From NCBI GenBank assembly GCA_000181795.3, contig CM012955.1:3390017-3454016 (forward strand): 64,000 nt of DNA, given 5' to 3'. Positions 50,922-63,179 of this stretch are shown piece after piece. Each line of letters opens with the position of its first letter. Position 1 is the first letter of the stretch. The notes beneath the pieces are model-generated. The model was given only the letters and a program-made list of their open reading frames with translations, was not told where the DNA came from and did not search any database. This DNA comes from Trichinella spiralis. Its lineage: Eukaryota; Nematoda; Enoplea; Trichinellida; Trichinellidae. The position numbers were made by a program, and so were the translations under genes.

Positions 50922-52105
50922 TTTTTAATGTTAATCAAAATAATCTTTGAGAAAAGAAACTGCAAGTAATTTTACTGTATATAAATGTGCTCAAGTCAGT
51001 GTATATAAATGTTTAAATAATTTTGAGACAAAATAAATTTTTCAAAAAAATACAAATTATTTAGCGTAAAAAAATACATTTAAAATGCAGTACTATTGAA
51101 AATAACTGATTCTAAACTTATCTGAAAATGCTGCGTGATATTTAAAATAATATATACATTTTAAAAGTTAAAATATTTTCAAATTTAGACAATAAATGAT
51201 AATTTTTTTGAAATTGCTTAGAAACTTTAATAATTGACGGGCTTGAGAAAGTGGTCATCTCCTTAAAAATTGACAACTTTCACGACTACATTTTTTAGAA
51301 AATAAATATATAAATTAAAAACTCTTAAATATTTTAAAAAACAAAACTCATTTAATTTAAATCTAAAAAATTACTGAGCATTAATGTTATCTATAAATAA
51401 TTGTACAGTAAACAAAATGTAACTTGATTGACAGATATTAGATGTAACAGACGATGGATGATGTTATATTTTATGAATTGAAATCTTGTATGTGTAGGAA
51501 GTGTTAGATATATTTATGATCAAATAACGGTCAGAGAAATTCAAATTTTCATATTTTATTTATTACAAAATACTTTAGAAGCGTCTTTTAAAAACTTTGC
51601 TGAACGCTTGACTTTGCAGAACTGTTAAAAAGTATTATTTGTTGCATTTGTGCAATTTAACCTATTTCAATTTTGGTATTCAATAATTTTACAGTTTAAT
51701 ATAAAGTAGATGCCGATTTTCTTGTACGTTTAAACGCATGATTCACGGTGTAATGCTTAACTTGTAACTTGTAAATTGCATTTGAAAATATTGTTCATCT
51801 TCAAAATATTGAACGATAATTTTAGTTTTTATACATTTTAATCTATGATAATAAATGCTTCATTTCTGAATGTTTTATTTTACAATTTCTGAAATGTAAA
51901 TCAAAAATCTGTGGTCGCACTTGCATTACTTTTAATCGAGTATCGTAATGGTTGGATGTACTTTTTTTAATAAGTAGTAAATTGTGTTCACATTTTTTGA
52001 TTTGAAATTCACCTCACGCAGGTTGAAATTTTATCAGATGCACACGTAATACAATATAATATAATGTAATAATTATAATCGTAATATTTCAGAGATAAGT
52101 ATCAA
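50922..52105. other. divergent intergenic region
   Basis: Very AT-rich gap between the dehydrogenase (-) and prohibitin (+) genes; it should hold both promoters. No gene was recognised. Confidence 0.5.
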
Positions 52106-53756
52106 ATGCAAGCGGTGCATAATCTTTCGAAAAATTTAATACGATTTGGCGTTGGGCTGGCAACAGTCGGTGCCGTTGTTAATTCGGCGCTTTACAATGG
52201 TCAAATAATTTTGTATCAATTGAATTAATGATTTTTCAATGGCTATTAATAATTTAGTTGACGGTGGACAGAGGGCGGTGATTTTTGACCGTTTCACCGG
52301 TGTCAAGCCCGATGTTGTTGGTGAAGGCACGCATTTCTTAATTCCTTGGGTTCAGAAACCCATTGTTTTCGATATTCGTGCCACTCCTAGAAACGTTGCT
52401 GTGGTCACTGGTAGCAAAGGTGAGTTGCAGCTGTGAAAATGCAAATTTTATTCATTATTAACTGAATCTATGGAGCTGTGGTGAAATTGAAAATGTGATA
52501 ATTTCTTTTTATAAAGTTAACAGTTGACAGATTTTATTATAAAACGTCTATATATATTTTGTTACTTTTTAAATTAGATTTACAAAACGTGCACACAACA
52601 CTGCGAATTCTTTTCCGCCCTATACCTGAAGAACTTCCGAAAATTTATACCAACATTGGAGTGGATTATGATGAAAGAATTTTGCCATCTATTACAAACG
52701 AAGTTCTCAAAGCTGTTGTGGTATGTGATTTGAGAATTTTTTTTTTGGTTTTATTGAAATGTCCTGCTATATTTTTTAAATATGTTGTTGTTGTAAATGG
52801 TGCACTTCTGATTGGAGAAAGTGATTGATTTGTTTTTCAAAATTGCACAGGCACAGTTCGACGCCGCCGATATGATCACCCACAGGGAGCTTGTCAGTCA
52901 GAAAGTGAACGAAGAACTGACCGAACGCGCTTCCCAATTTGGTCTCCTTCTTGACGATATCTCATTGGTTTGTATTCGTTGACAGTTTTGGTTTTTCTTT
53001 TGACTTCATATTAAAATTTCTTCAAGACCCATTTGTCATTTGGTAAAGAATTCACCCAAGCTGTTGAGATGAAACAAGTTGCGCAACAAGAAGCGGAAAG
53101 GGCTCGGTTTTTGGTTGAAAAGGTAACTGTAGTTTTGTGATCTCTTGTTGCTTGGGATTTTGGTGAAGAAAATTATATTTTATATTTAAAATTTCCCTCC
53201 CCATTATGTATATATGTACATTTGTTGATTTATTCTCGTATTTTAGGGTAAAATTTGAAGTAATCAAATTATGTGCGAATTAAGTAAAGATGACGAGGTT
53301 TTTTGTTTGATGTTTAGGCTGAACAGATGAAACTTGCTGCAATCATTTCGGCCGAAGGTGACGCAATTGCTGCCGAATTACTCGGTACAGCTTTTCAGGT
53401 ATGTTGCTGTTTGTGTTCAACTTTTATTCATAATACGATGAAACAAAACTATAGTGATAAAGTGCTTTAAATTGTTATGATGGAATTTTTTTTTGTAAAT
53501 TTGATAAGTGGCATTTTTCAAAAATGTCTGACAACTTTGTTATAATGAATAACAAAAAGAAGAAGAAGAAGGAGAATTTTCAATTTTGATAGTTTAAAGG
53601 TTTGCTTTTTTGTTTCAGCAATCCGGTGATGCTTTGATTGAATTGAGAAAAATAGAAGCAAGTGAAGAAATAGCGGCGCAGCTTGCGAAACAGAAGAACG
53701 TGACATATTTTCCGCCGAATTTGTCACCACTGCTTAGCATACCACAGCAGAAGTAG
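52106..53756 (+). CDS. PHB1: prohibitin 1, 7 exons, 276 aa
   Basis: Exons run 52106-52199, 52258-52419, 52578-52720, 52851-52967, 53027-53122, 53318-53398 and 53619-53756. PHB1 and PHB2 form the ring complex of the mitochondrial inner membrane that controls m-AAA protease and cristae. The N-terminal hydrophobic anchor is [20 protein letters not shown]. The PHB/SPFH domain follows with [66 protein letters not shown] and [15 protein letters not shown] long charged helix ([20 protein letters not shown] and on) forms the coiled coil. The tail [19 protein letters not shown] is typical of PHB1. Length matches human PHB1 (272 aa). All junctions keep the frame. Confidence 0.97.
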
Positions 53757-54344
53757 TTGATGTGTCGGTGATGACTCCGATGAATGTGATCGATGAAATA
53801 TAAGTTATTCTGAAAATTCAATGAATAAAATTCACAATTTATCCAATTGTAACATTCAGTTTTGAATATCATTAATGGTTGATTTTTTGAATTTAGAATA
53901 TACGAAAAAATGATAAAACAGAATTTGTACTTTTAGGTTTCTAAACAAAATAAATGCACAAATTCAAGTGTAGAGTTTAAAAAGTTACGCAGTTAATTTA
54001 TTTGGATAGAAATAATTTGCAGGTAATATTCATCGTAGTACTGTACAGTAGAATACTGTACTTATTATGAAACTTTATTATTGATATTGTATTTTCATAT
54101 GCGTTTAATAATTCATACAATATACATTTGAACTTGAATAGCTACGTTTGAAATGGATATATTTTAAAGTTTTTAATGTTGAAACTTAGTTTTAAATACT
54201 ACAATAATTTAAACTAAAGTATAAGAGGATACTTTTAAAGTGATGTTAAAATGTTTAAATTTAAAATGTTGAAAATTAACAAGCTGGGAAAAAGTGTTAA
54301 GTTAAAGCGAGTTTTGTTGCGTGGACTGTCGTTTGGCAAGCAGA
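53757..54344. other. intergenic region
   Basis: 3' flank of prohibitin, with AATAAA signals near 53822 and 53948, and the 5' flank of the next small gene. A short ATG frame at 54251 overlaps the latter and is unlikely to be coding. Confidence 0.5.
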
Positions 54345-54710
54345 ATGTCTCTCTATGCGATCATCCAGTGGTTTATTTTGCAATTCGCTCTCTTATCTTC
54401 CCCAGTAGTTCTTGGGTTTCTGCTGGTGTCGGGTTGGTTGCTTTTGTACAAGTTTGAAACGAAAAGGCAGAATGAACGGAAAACTGGAAGGAATGGAAAA
54501 TCCGAGTTTCTGAAGTCAAAGCCAAGACCGGTGAGCAGCGGGATAAAATACGATTATGACGTGGAAGCAGCGGTTTATTATCGCATCTCAAATGCAGAGA
54601 GTACGGATAGTTCGCAATTCACATCGGACAGCAATAATCAAAATAATTGTGGTGAAAATTATCCTGATGGGATGAACAACTATTCTGATTTTACTGCAGA
54701 TGATGTCTAA
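54345..54710 (+). CDS. small single-pass membrane protein, 121 aa
   Basis: This single-exon frame starts at the ATG of MSLYAIIQWF. One long hydrophobic stretch spans about residues 5-38 (FILQFALLSSPVVLGFLLVS and on), possibly a hairpin or two short helices. A basic segment follows (KFETKRQNERKTGRNGK), then a Tyr-containing region (GIKYDYDVEAAVYYRIS), and an acidic Asn/Ser-rich tail ending DDV. The layout suggests a type III membrane protein with a cytosolic tail; YDYDV and VYYRI could be sorting or phosphorylation sites. An AATAAA lies about 130 bp downstream. No family is recognised. Confidence 0.55.
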   Translation: MSLYAIIQWFILQFALLSSPVVLGFLLVSGWLLLYKFETKRQNERKTGRNGKSEFLKSKPRPVSSGIKYDYDVEAAVYYRISNAESTDSSQFTSDSNNQNNCGENYPDGMNNYSDFTADDV

Positions 54711-56425
54711 AAAATTATTTTTACAATTTTACCATTTTTATTAACGTTCATTTAGAAATTTTTGTTTCTTCACAAAATAATGTTTGCATTTTTTTGTTAT
54801 CATGCTTTCTTCTTTTGTAATTGTTAATTACATTTAAATAATAAATGAATATATTAAAATAAAGAGTGTTTCAGACAGAAAATAAAATAATATTCAAGTT
54901 TACCGTTGCTGCTTACTTTGTTGCAGATCAAATGGTTGACTTGTTATAATGAAGTAAAGTTTTTAAGGTATTTTAAGGCTTGTATTAATTTGCAATATGC
55001 ATATTAATGTGCGAAGATGTAAAAGAAAAATGCGGTGCTCCAAAATGACACGAACGTTCGATGTTGTATTGAAAAGCTTTGATGTTAATAATTTTATTTT
55101 TTGAAGTTCAGATTATTGTTCATCCAATGTTTAATCAGGCTCCACTTTGATTGTAAAGAACATACACTCATTGGTAGTGTTTTCATTTCGACAAAAAGCA
55201 TGCCTATTTTGGAAAGCACGAAAAGTTTCATATTTATTTGCATACGAAATTGCCATTATGCACATGCGCATACGCACATCAGTATATGCTTTATCTCTGG
55301 CAGATGTTAAGCTTTATTATTAGCAATAAATTACTTTTATGATCATGTTTTGAAATTGGTAAAAATAGTCAATTCAACAATTGGTGAATTGTTTTGTTTA
55401 TAAATAAATTATTATAAAATATATCGTCGTATAGAATGAAATAAATATATTTGGCAAAAAAGATAGAAATTCTCAAGTTAGCAAATAATAGTCATCGATG
55501 TTTCGAGTGATATATGTAGGATTCGAAAGTAAAAAAGCAAAATAACGAAAAGAATATGAATTATTATTTTTTCTATGAAAGTTTCTTAAATAGACGACCA
55601 GTGGGCAGAAATAAATATGCTGAAGTTTGGCGTCGAGTTGGCGCTGTGGGAAAATGGTCTCGGGCAAGCGGATGAAGGTAAAGGTAAGGCGGCTGTTTTC
55701 GCAGCTGACTGCAGCTAGCTGAAACAACTGACCGGATCGAGTTGGAACAGGCGGAGCCGGTGTTCGGCCGTTCGCTAGACATTTGCATTTTTCATCCTTT
55801 CTATCAGTATCTTTTCTTCATGATGCTTTTTTCCATGCTATTTTTTATGCTTCGGCGAAAGATGGCATTGTTGGCAGGCAGGCAGGCAGTGTTGGGCAGA
55901 TAAGACCGAGTGACAAGCTATTGGCCGTATGATTGACAATGACATCATGGTAAAACGCCGCCGGCCAGGCTTTGCAGGTTAGCGGTCAGCGGTTGGCAAT
56001 GGCGCCAGGCGGCGGTCAGTTGGTCGCTTTGACCGGCCGGCAGCTTTAAAGCTTGAAGTTCGTCGGCTGAGCATTGTTCTTTGCCAAAAGCGGCCACTGA
56101 CCGGTTGACCATCCGGCCGCTTGTCATCGGCCATTTACGGTCCGTTAGCTTTATGCCTCCTCTTTTCAAACAGACAGCAAATGCACAGATAGATAGATAG
56201 AGATAGATCATTAGGCCGTCACCGAGCCGGCCAGTCACAATTGTGCACGTTTGATCCTGCCCTGCTTGATCGCGTTCATCTGTTTGTCAGTTAGTTGACT
56301 GGCATCGCTTTCAGTCGAATCAATCTCTGCCCTGTGTCCTCTTTTTTCACTCTCATTATATTATAATTATTATTAATTTTCTGTTTTTCCTAATTTTATA
56401 CTGTATCCAATTTACTTTGTAGATC
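54711..56425. other. Wnt upstream region with GC-rich island
   Basis: AT-rich up to about 55580, then a GC-rich island (about 55600-56300) with repeated GGCAGGCAGG, GACCGG and CGGTCAG motifs and a GATA tandem near 56189-56210. The island ends about 120 bp before the Wnt start codon. Minus-strand frames (55573-55788, 55945-56238) exist because GC-rich DNA has few stops; they encode nothing recognisable. Most likely the Wnt promoter and 5' untranslated region. Confidence 0.5.
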
Positions 56426-59400
56426 ATGTTCAAAAGAGAGGTTCTCTGGTTGATTTGTCTGTTGCTTTTTAATCCCCATTGTTTGGCAAGCTGGTGGTAT
56501 GTCCCAATTTGTATTGTTTTTCGTAGTATTGTTGTTCAAGAATTAATTACCATTTTGATACATTTCCGCAGGCTATTAGCCACTCCAAGTGCTTACCAAT
56601 TCACTTTGAAATTCAACTCGGATTACAAAGACAAATGCCGTCAAATGCACTACCTGGTGGCCAGGCAACGCGAACTATGCCAACTGAGCAAAAATCTGCT
56701 AGCAATTGTCAGTCAAGGTGAATAAATAAATTTATTCCATTCAGTTTGTTGATTGCTTTATTTATTTATTTGCATTTTTTGATTTTATTAATCAGGGGCA
56801 CAGATGGGTTTGAAGGAATGTCAGAGCCAATTTGCCGGTCGGCAGTGGAATTGTTCCACGTTTTTCGACAGCAGTGTGCCAAATTTGTTGGTAACTAATC
56901 AATTCGACGTTGGGATGATGAACGGAAATCGGACCAAATTGTCGAAGCTTAGAAAAAGCTTGGACGGGATGATGTCCGACGCGCCGGCCATACACGCATC
57001 CCAAGATGTGGGCGATCTGTTCGGCGGAATCCTCAAGCTGCGTACGTTGTTTTCCTTTCCCCTTTTCATTTCATTTCATTTCAATTTCCCCTTTTCAATA
57101 CATGATAATACGAATTATTATTTAACCGTTATCACAGAAATGCAAACATATATATATATATATACCAAATTTAAGCTTAGCTAATTTTCATGAAATGTAA
57201 AACAAAAAGTGAAACAACTGAGGGGATGGATGTTTGAATCGTCAAAAAGTGTGATGGCCTTGGTCGATTTGAAAATTCCGGCTTCAGTTCGATATGCATC
57301 GACGTTTCTGATACCGCCGCTTATCTTATTTGTTAGCAACCTTGAACGGAAATGGAAAATTGTTAAATAGCTGCAAAACTGGACGTTTACCTGGTATATT
57401 TTAATCTTATGATTGGAATTTTGAGCAAACAATTCAAAAGCGTAAAGGCCGGATGGAATTATATGCACAGAATCTATGTAAATTTCTAGTTACTTGCAAC
57501 TAGAACGTTCAGATAACGTGTTCAAATATTGTGAAGGGAATTTTGGTAAAAGCGCTTGCTGTTGTTGTTGTTGTTGCTGAATGTCAGTCACTGTTTGCAA
57601 ACAGATTGTCTGACAAAGTTTCCCCCCTCCCTCTACACCCTGTTGGAGGTGTCATTTCCGCTTTGCTAATCATACTCAATTCAAATTTTGCTTTTTCAAC
57701 AAGCTCAAATTGGAACATTTATGATATTTGTTTACCATCAGGCAATATATCTTCATCTTGCTTCTCATTGAACATTGGAAACCGATTGAAAGGGGAAATT
57801 GATCATTCTCCTCAATTTCCTCTTTAGCAATTGAAACGGTGCTCAACACACTTTATTAATCCGTAAACAATACCAGCTAACAAATATGAATGACAAAAAA
57901 TTCTTTGTCAACAATTAATATTTTTTTGTTCACACACAACGGCACTAAATTTATCCGAATGATCAAATTATAAATTACTTTTTCTGCAAAAAACATACAA
58001 TTTTAATGTTGATATAATATTTTACATACACAAGCAAGTAGTTGTTTCTTTTTTTTTTAATTTTTATTTTAAAATTGGATTCATTCCGGATTTGAATTTA
58101 TGATTTATTCTACATCACACGAATATATGCATATCTTAAACTTTTTAAATAATTTATTGCAAAAAGTTGATTTGCAGATGATATTTTGAGGAGCAAATGT
58201 GACGAGAATCAGCTGCGTGCAAAGTGAACAATTCAGCAGGGACTGTTTGAACAATTAACAATGGGATGCGGTTCCCCCCTCGACTGAGTAATGTGACAAA
58301 GCTAGCGGCTGTTATCGTGGAGGAGGATGAAGCTGGACTGATCTGTTTCTGAAGCGTTCTCCAATTTGGGTCAGGTGGAGTAGGGCAACGGGGATTTGCA
58401 ATACACGCGCATTTGCAGGCGAAGCTTGATCAGTTGGGAACATTGCTTTCAGAAATCCCTTTTGCAATGTACCGTCGTGAATGAAGAAGCCACGTGGCCG
58501 TCTGTTTTGCTTGTGGCATTAGACGATTGTAGTTCAGTTGGCAGAAAAGAAATTGCAGACTGTATGGCGAAAACAATTGAAATCTTCACCAACACGCTCG
58601 CAGCTCAGTTTAAGCCACTTCTGTTTCCGGTGAATGCGCGCATACAGCCGAAATAAATAAGCTCCAACTGTAAGGAGCTTGAAGCGAAAGATCCGATTAG
58701 CCACAGAATAGCGCTTATTCTTCAACTTGCAGCAGCTGAATGTGTTGCCCGCGCAAAATTATTAGATATTTTCCTTCATTGTTGTCGGTTGGCGTTCGAC
58801 GACGTCAGCTAATTAATCAAAAACAATCACTTGCAGCTGAACAGGAAATTTGCATCTTGCACAGTCTGTGCTGTTCATATTCTTTGCTCATTCAAGTCGA
58901 AGAACACAAACTGCCCAATTTGGCCGCTAATCATGCAACTTTCTTGTACAAATCAAAATGTCCAAATTGTTAATTACCTTCTGTTATTAATTATTTTTTT
59001 CTTTCCTCTTATTAATATTACGATGAAGCGAACAAGTCGACGATGGAATAAATTTGCCGATAGAAAATTGTGTCTACGAAAAAGCACATGATTATGATTG
59101 TGTGCTATCGTGATCAGAATTTATTGTCGTTAGATTTTATGTTTCTTTTGGAAATTTTAACACAATGCTTTTCAATTTGCTATGATTCAATCAATTTCTA
59201 CAATGTTACTATTTTGCATTCTTTTTCAGATGAGATGTAGTTTAATGCACAGTTTGTTTTTGAAAAAAATTGAATTTTTATTTTAGATAGTCGAGAAAAA
59301 GCGTATATTCATGCGATTAGTGCAGCAGGCGTTTCATATAGCATCACTCGAGCATGTAGCCAGGGTGATTTGCCGAGCTGTTCGTGTGACAAGAACGTTC

Positions 59401-60348
59401 ACAGGAGAAATTTCAAAAATAAAGTATATTTATTTATTTATTTATTTTCATTTAAAAATTTACATACAGTTCAACTTTTTCAGCGCTTCCAGGGTCAGTG
59501 GGAATGGGGCGGTTGTTCAGAAGACGTCGCATACGGAGAAAGGCTGAGTAAAGATTTTGTCGATTCAAACGAACTAGCCAGAGCTTGGAGCGATCCAGCC
59601 CCGAAATTAATGAACCTTCACAACAACGAAGCTGGTCGTCGGGTAAGACTTTCTCACAATTTTATGCAGCCTCTATTTGGATCAATTCCATGAAATAAAT
59701 TGAATCTGTTGGTCCTTTAAAAATTTTTTGCAAATTTGCATGTCGAAACAAGTTGATTTAATTTTAAAATAGTTTTTGATGCGCATTTTAGGCGATACGC
59801 GCGAATATGAAATTGATGTGCAAATGCCACGGTGTCTCAGGTTCTTGTACCGTAAAACTTTGCTGGCGTCGAATGACCGACTTCCAGACAATTGGAGAGG
59901 CATTGTCAAAAAAATTTGACGGTGCAGTGAAAGTGAAATTTTCTGGACTTCGGCATAAATTGAAGCCCTACGTTGCTGGGCACAAAAAGCCCACCAAACG
60001 AGACTTGGTCTATTTGCAGCAGTCACCAGATTTTTGCCAAGAAAATCCCAAACTGGGCGTATATGGAACAAAAGGGCGTCAATGTGAAAAAGACGGTTAT
60101 AGTACAAGTGGCTGTGCAATACTGTGCTGTGGTCGTGGGTAATTTAATATTTATCATGTTCTTGTATCGAAAAATTCTATTTCCCAACATTTGTCAGGCG
60201 ACATTCCAAAATACAAAGCGTGTATATTTTCAGATATACAGTGAAAAGTGTGGAAAAAGTTCAAGACTGTAATTGTAAATTTCAATGGTGTTGTGAAGTG
60301 AAATGCGAAAAGTGTAAGCACGTTGTCGAAGAATACTTTTGCAAGTAG
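56426..60348 (+). CDS. Wnt: Wnt ligand, 7 exons, 406 aa
   Basis: Exons run 56426-56496, 56572-56717, 56796-57041, 59287-59423, 59484-59642, 59792-60138 and 60234-60348. Wnts are secreted lipid-modified ligands for Frizzled. A signal peptide (LWLICLLLFNPHCLA) leads to a mature chain with 24 cysteines, the full Wnt set. Landmarks: GLKECQSQFAGRQWNCST, HAISAAGVSYSITRACSQGD, WEWGGCSEDVAYG, LMNLHNNEAGRR, CKCHGVSGSC with the acylated Ser269, LCCGRG, and the C-terminal CNCKFQWCCEVKCEKC. Between NCST and SREKAYIHAIS there are about 45 more residues than usual (VTNQFDVGMMNGNRTKLSKL and on), an insertion in the N-terminal lobe. The subfamily is not clear; parts resemble Wnt5, Wnt7 and Wnt16. Intron 3 is 2.2 kb while the others are 60-150 bp. 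Confidence 0.95.
57042..59286 (+). other. 2.2 kb Wnt intron 3
   Basis: Mostly AT-rich, with a higher-GC stretch at about 58180-58960. Within it a plus frame at 58396-58656 (86 codons) has ordinary composition but no recognisable domain. No nested gene is confirmed; an enhancer is equally likely. Confidence 0.45.
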
Positions 60349-60449
60349 TTCTCGAATTTTGTTTCTGCTCATTTATTAATTTTTAAATATTGCATATTCT
60401 CTGTATATGGTGAATTTTATTTTTAAAATAAATTTCCAAATATAAGCAA

Positions 60450-60450
<1 letters not shown>

Positions 60451-60493
<43 letters not shown>
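60451..60493. repeat. TTA microsatellite
   Basis: About fourteen uninterrupted TTA units just downstream of the Wnt gene, probably beyond its polyadenylation signal. Confidence 0.9.
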
Positions 60494-61104
60494 GCGTTTC
60501 AGTTAAATTTGTTGGTTGGTTGGTCATTATTTCAACTGTTAAATTCCACTCAAATTGATGAAAAAAGTAATAAATGAAAGGTATTATCCTTATTGGACAT
60601 TAAAATTAAAAATTACCCAAATCCCATATACCATTTATTCTACGCTACGCTTGTTCTAACCGGACAATTCATCATCACCATCAACAACAACAGGAAATTC
60701 TGTTTGTAGAAAATACATTCTAGCGGACTAATCACTTGCAAAACGTTGCAATGGTCTGTTGCATTTCAGAACAATTTGGCATGCAATTTTTAGTCTATTT
60801 AATTGATACCCGCTGTTTATCATTTCTGGCATATTCAATTGCACTTTTGATCGATGCCAATTGATCATACTTTGGGTGTAAACTTTCGCACACGCCTCAA
60901 AATGCCTAACTAACTAGCTAACCACAATATTCAATGTTTCATTGTTAAAAAATATGCAACACTTTTGTAGTTTGAAATTGCCTTTTATTATATTTGAAAA
61001 AATAAATATGCTAATTTAGAAATTAACTGATCAATTTTTAAACAGTGCTCAACATGATACCAGCAATTTGTAATTTACTTTACTCGTATCTTTGTCAAAT
61101 GGAA

Positions 61105-61700
61105 CTTAGTTTGGTAAGTTTGCTTAATAGAGCTAGGTATTATTTTTGCGCATGTTAAAGGTGCATAACACTGCGATAATATTCAGTAATTCGTTGCGTC
61201 GCAACTCTCCAAAAATACAACAGAAGAAATCAGCAACTTGTAGGCTGTAGAGACGTATAGTCATAACAAAAATATAATACAAATTCATCATTTTTTATGC
61301 ATTTTAATTTATTATTTATTTAATCTATACAATTTTAAAGGATGTTGTAATAAATTTGAAAAATCAAGAACAACTGTTATTAGAATGAGAAACATTTTAC
61401 TGAAAAAACAAAAATTTCAACATAAAAATTAATAAACTGATTTGTCACGCATATTTATTTCATGTTACGCTTTTATTTTATCATGATTAATTTGCATTGA
61501 AATCACAGTCTGGTGGCATTTAATTGACAATGCCACTCAATATGTTCACCATTAGAAACGATGCCTTACATCTTTTCTAAATGTTTATGATATTTGAGTA
61601 ATCAATTTTGTTGTATATATCTTTATATTATATATTGAATGCTGTAAAAAAAATATACCATGTATCGCTTATGTTTTTGTTATAAATAAATTAATAAATT
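61105..61700 (-). repeat. dispersed repeat, copy B (inverted partner of 14480-15105)
   Basis: The reverse complement matches copy A. The core at about 61190-61290 includes the GTTGCGTCGCAAC hairpin and CAGAAGAAATCAGCAACTT. Differences of about 15-25 percent are spread along the length, so the duplication is old or the sequence is under only partial constraint. Confidence 0.75.
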
Positions 61701-62641
61701 CAGAATGACGCCTCAAAATTTTAGATATAAGAAAGTACTGCTGAATACAACTAATGCTGCTACAGTATGTCAACAGATGCTAAAAAGTATATGGAAAGCA
61801 TTCAGAGTAATAGCAAGTAAAGATGTGAAATTTTTATCATTCATCTAACGGGTGCAGCTGGATCCAATGAGCAGATTTAGCCAAAGCTAGTGTAAACAAC
61901 AACATCAAGGAAAAGGAAAGTCAGTTCGTTCGACGCGGTGAAAAACAGTGCGAAGACTTAGTATGTGAAAAATACAATGCTTTCTTTGTGAATTTATAAG
62001 TAAGGTATTCTTTTAGTTATTAGTTTTAATATATTATGTGACTCAGTAACTATTCATTCTGCTTTGATGTTATTAATTAGGAAACATAGTAACATTGATA
62101 TAAATTTTCTTTATAAGAGAGTATTATTTTGCGAGCAATCCGTTATTATTGCTAATTGGTAGATACGCTAATAAAAATCTAGTGTTGTAGTTTACATTTT
62201 TAGTAAGTCATTATCAATCCCTAATCTATTTTCTCATAATCCTATACACTTATAATCCATGTCTTATAAAATGATAGGGAGCTGGATTATTATTATTTAT
62301 TAATGAAAGGTAAATTAATGGAAAATTTTGAAATGCAGCTAGTTCCAAGCGTAAAATAAATTTTAAAATAGCAATTCATCCACCCGCATTGTAAACACAC
62401 ATTAAAATAATATTAATTGTATCATCGAATATGATGATATATTTTGTGTTTTCTACTTTTCAAATTTTATTCATTCTTTTATAATAATTTGAACATCAAT
62501 GATAATGAGTAATGAGGAATAACAGACGATGAGTAGATAGTGAAGGTGATATGGTGATGATCTCTTACTTATCTATTCGTCTGAAAAACAACAACCGTCT
62601 AAAAATCTGCCTCTTTTTGCTTCCTAATTTAATGAAATTAA

Positions 62642-62695
62642 AAAACAGATAATAATAAAAAATCATTTTTCAATATAAAAATTATTATCTGTTTT
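62642..62695. repeat. perfect 15-bp hairpin
   Basis: AAAACAGATAATAAT (62642-62656) pairs perfectly with ATTATTATCTGTTTT (62681-62695) across a 24-base loop. AT-rich, but too long to expect often by chance. Function unknown. Confidence 0.6.
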
Positions 62696-63143
62696 ATGCT
62701 CTATGCATTCATCAACACGTGTTTACAAAATTGATGCTTGATTACTTTTAATGGACACCGTTTCACTTGTTGCTTAACTTTTTGGTACGAACAATTTGAA
62801 CCACTGACTGTCTGTCTGGTGCAGTTTGATCAGTTTTTAAACGATAGCAATTGGCTTTGTGGACATCCAAACAAAGCAGAGATTGCGTCTTTCGAGCGCT
62901 TTCAATCAGCATATTAATCAGCAGAAATGAATAAAATAAAAATTTGCATGCGAAGTCGTTCGCTTTATTGACCTAATAGAAATCATTTCAGTTTGAGGCC
63001 GTCCGTGGATGGTGGCTCAGCGTTTTGATTGGAAAATTGACTGAAGACAAACATTGAAGCCAAACACTATTTTTGCTTTCTATTCATTATTATTTTTTGG
63101 AACAATTTCTGAAAAATAATTTGTTAATCAACACCAAAAGAGC

Positions 63144-63179
63144 ATGAACATGAACAATCAGAAGATGAAGCATTTAGCA
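63144..63179 (+). CDS. possible first coding exon of a gene beyond the window
   Basis: ATG opens twelve codons (MNMNNQKMKHLA) directly followed by a perfect GTAAGT donor. The following 800 bases show no clear acceptor exon, so the rest of the gene, if any, lies outside. Evidence is only the start codon plus donor. Confidence 0.2.

Noticed and set aside
55945-56238. 97-codon minus-strand frame in the Wnt promoter island
   Set aside because: Open mainly because GC-rich DNA has few stops; a signal-peptide-like start was noted but no family or splice support.
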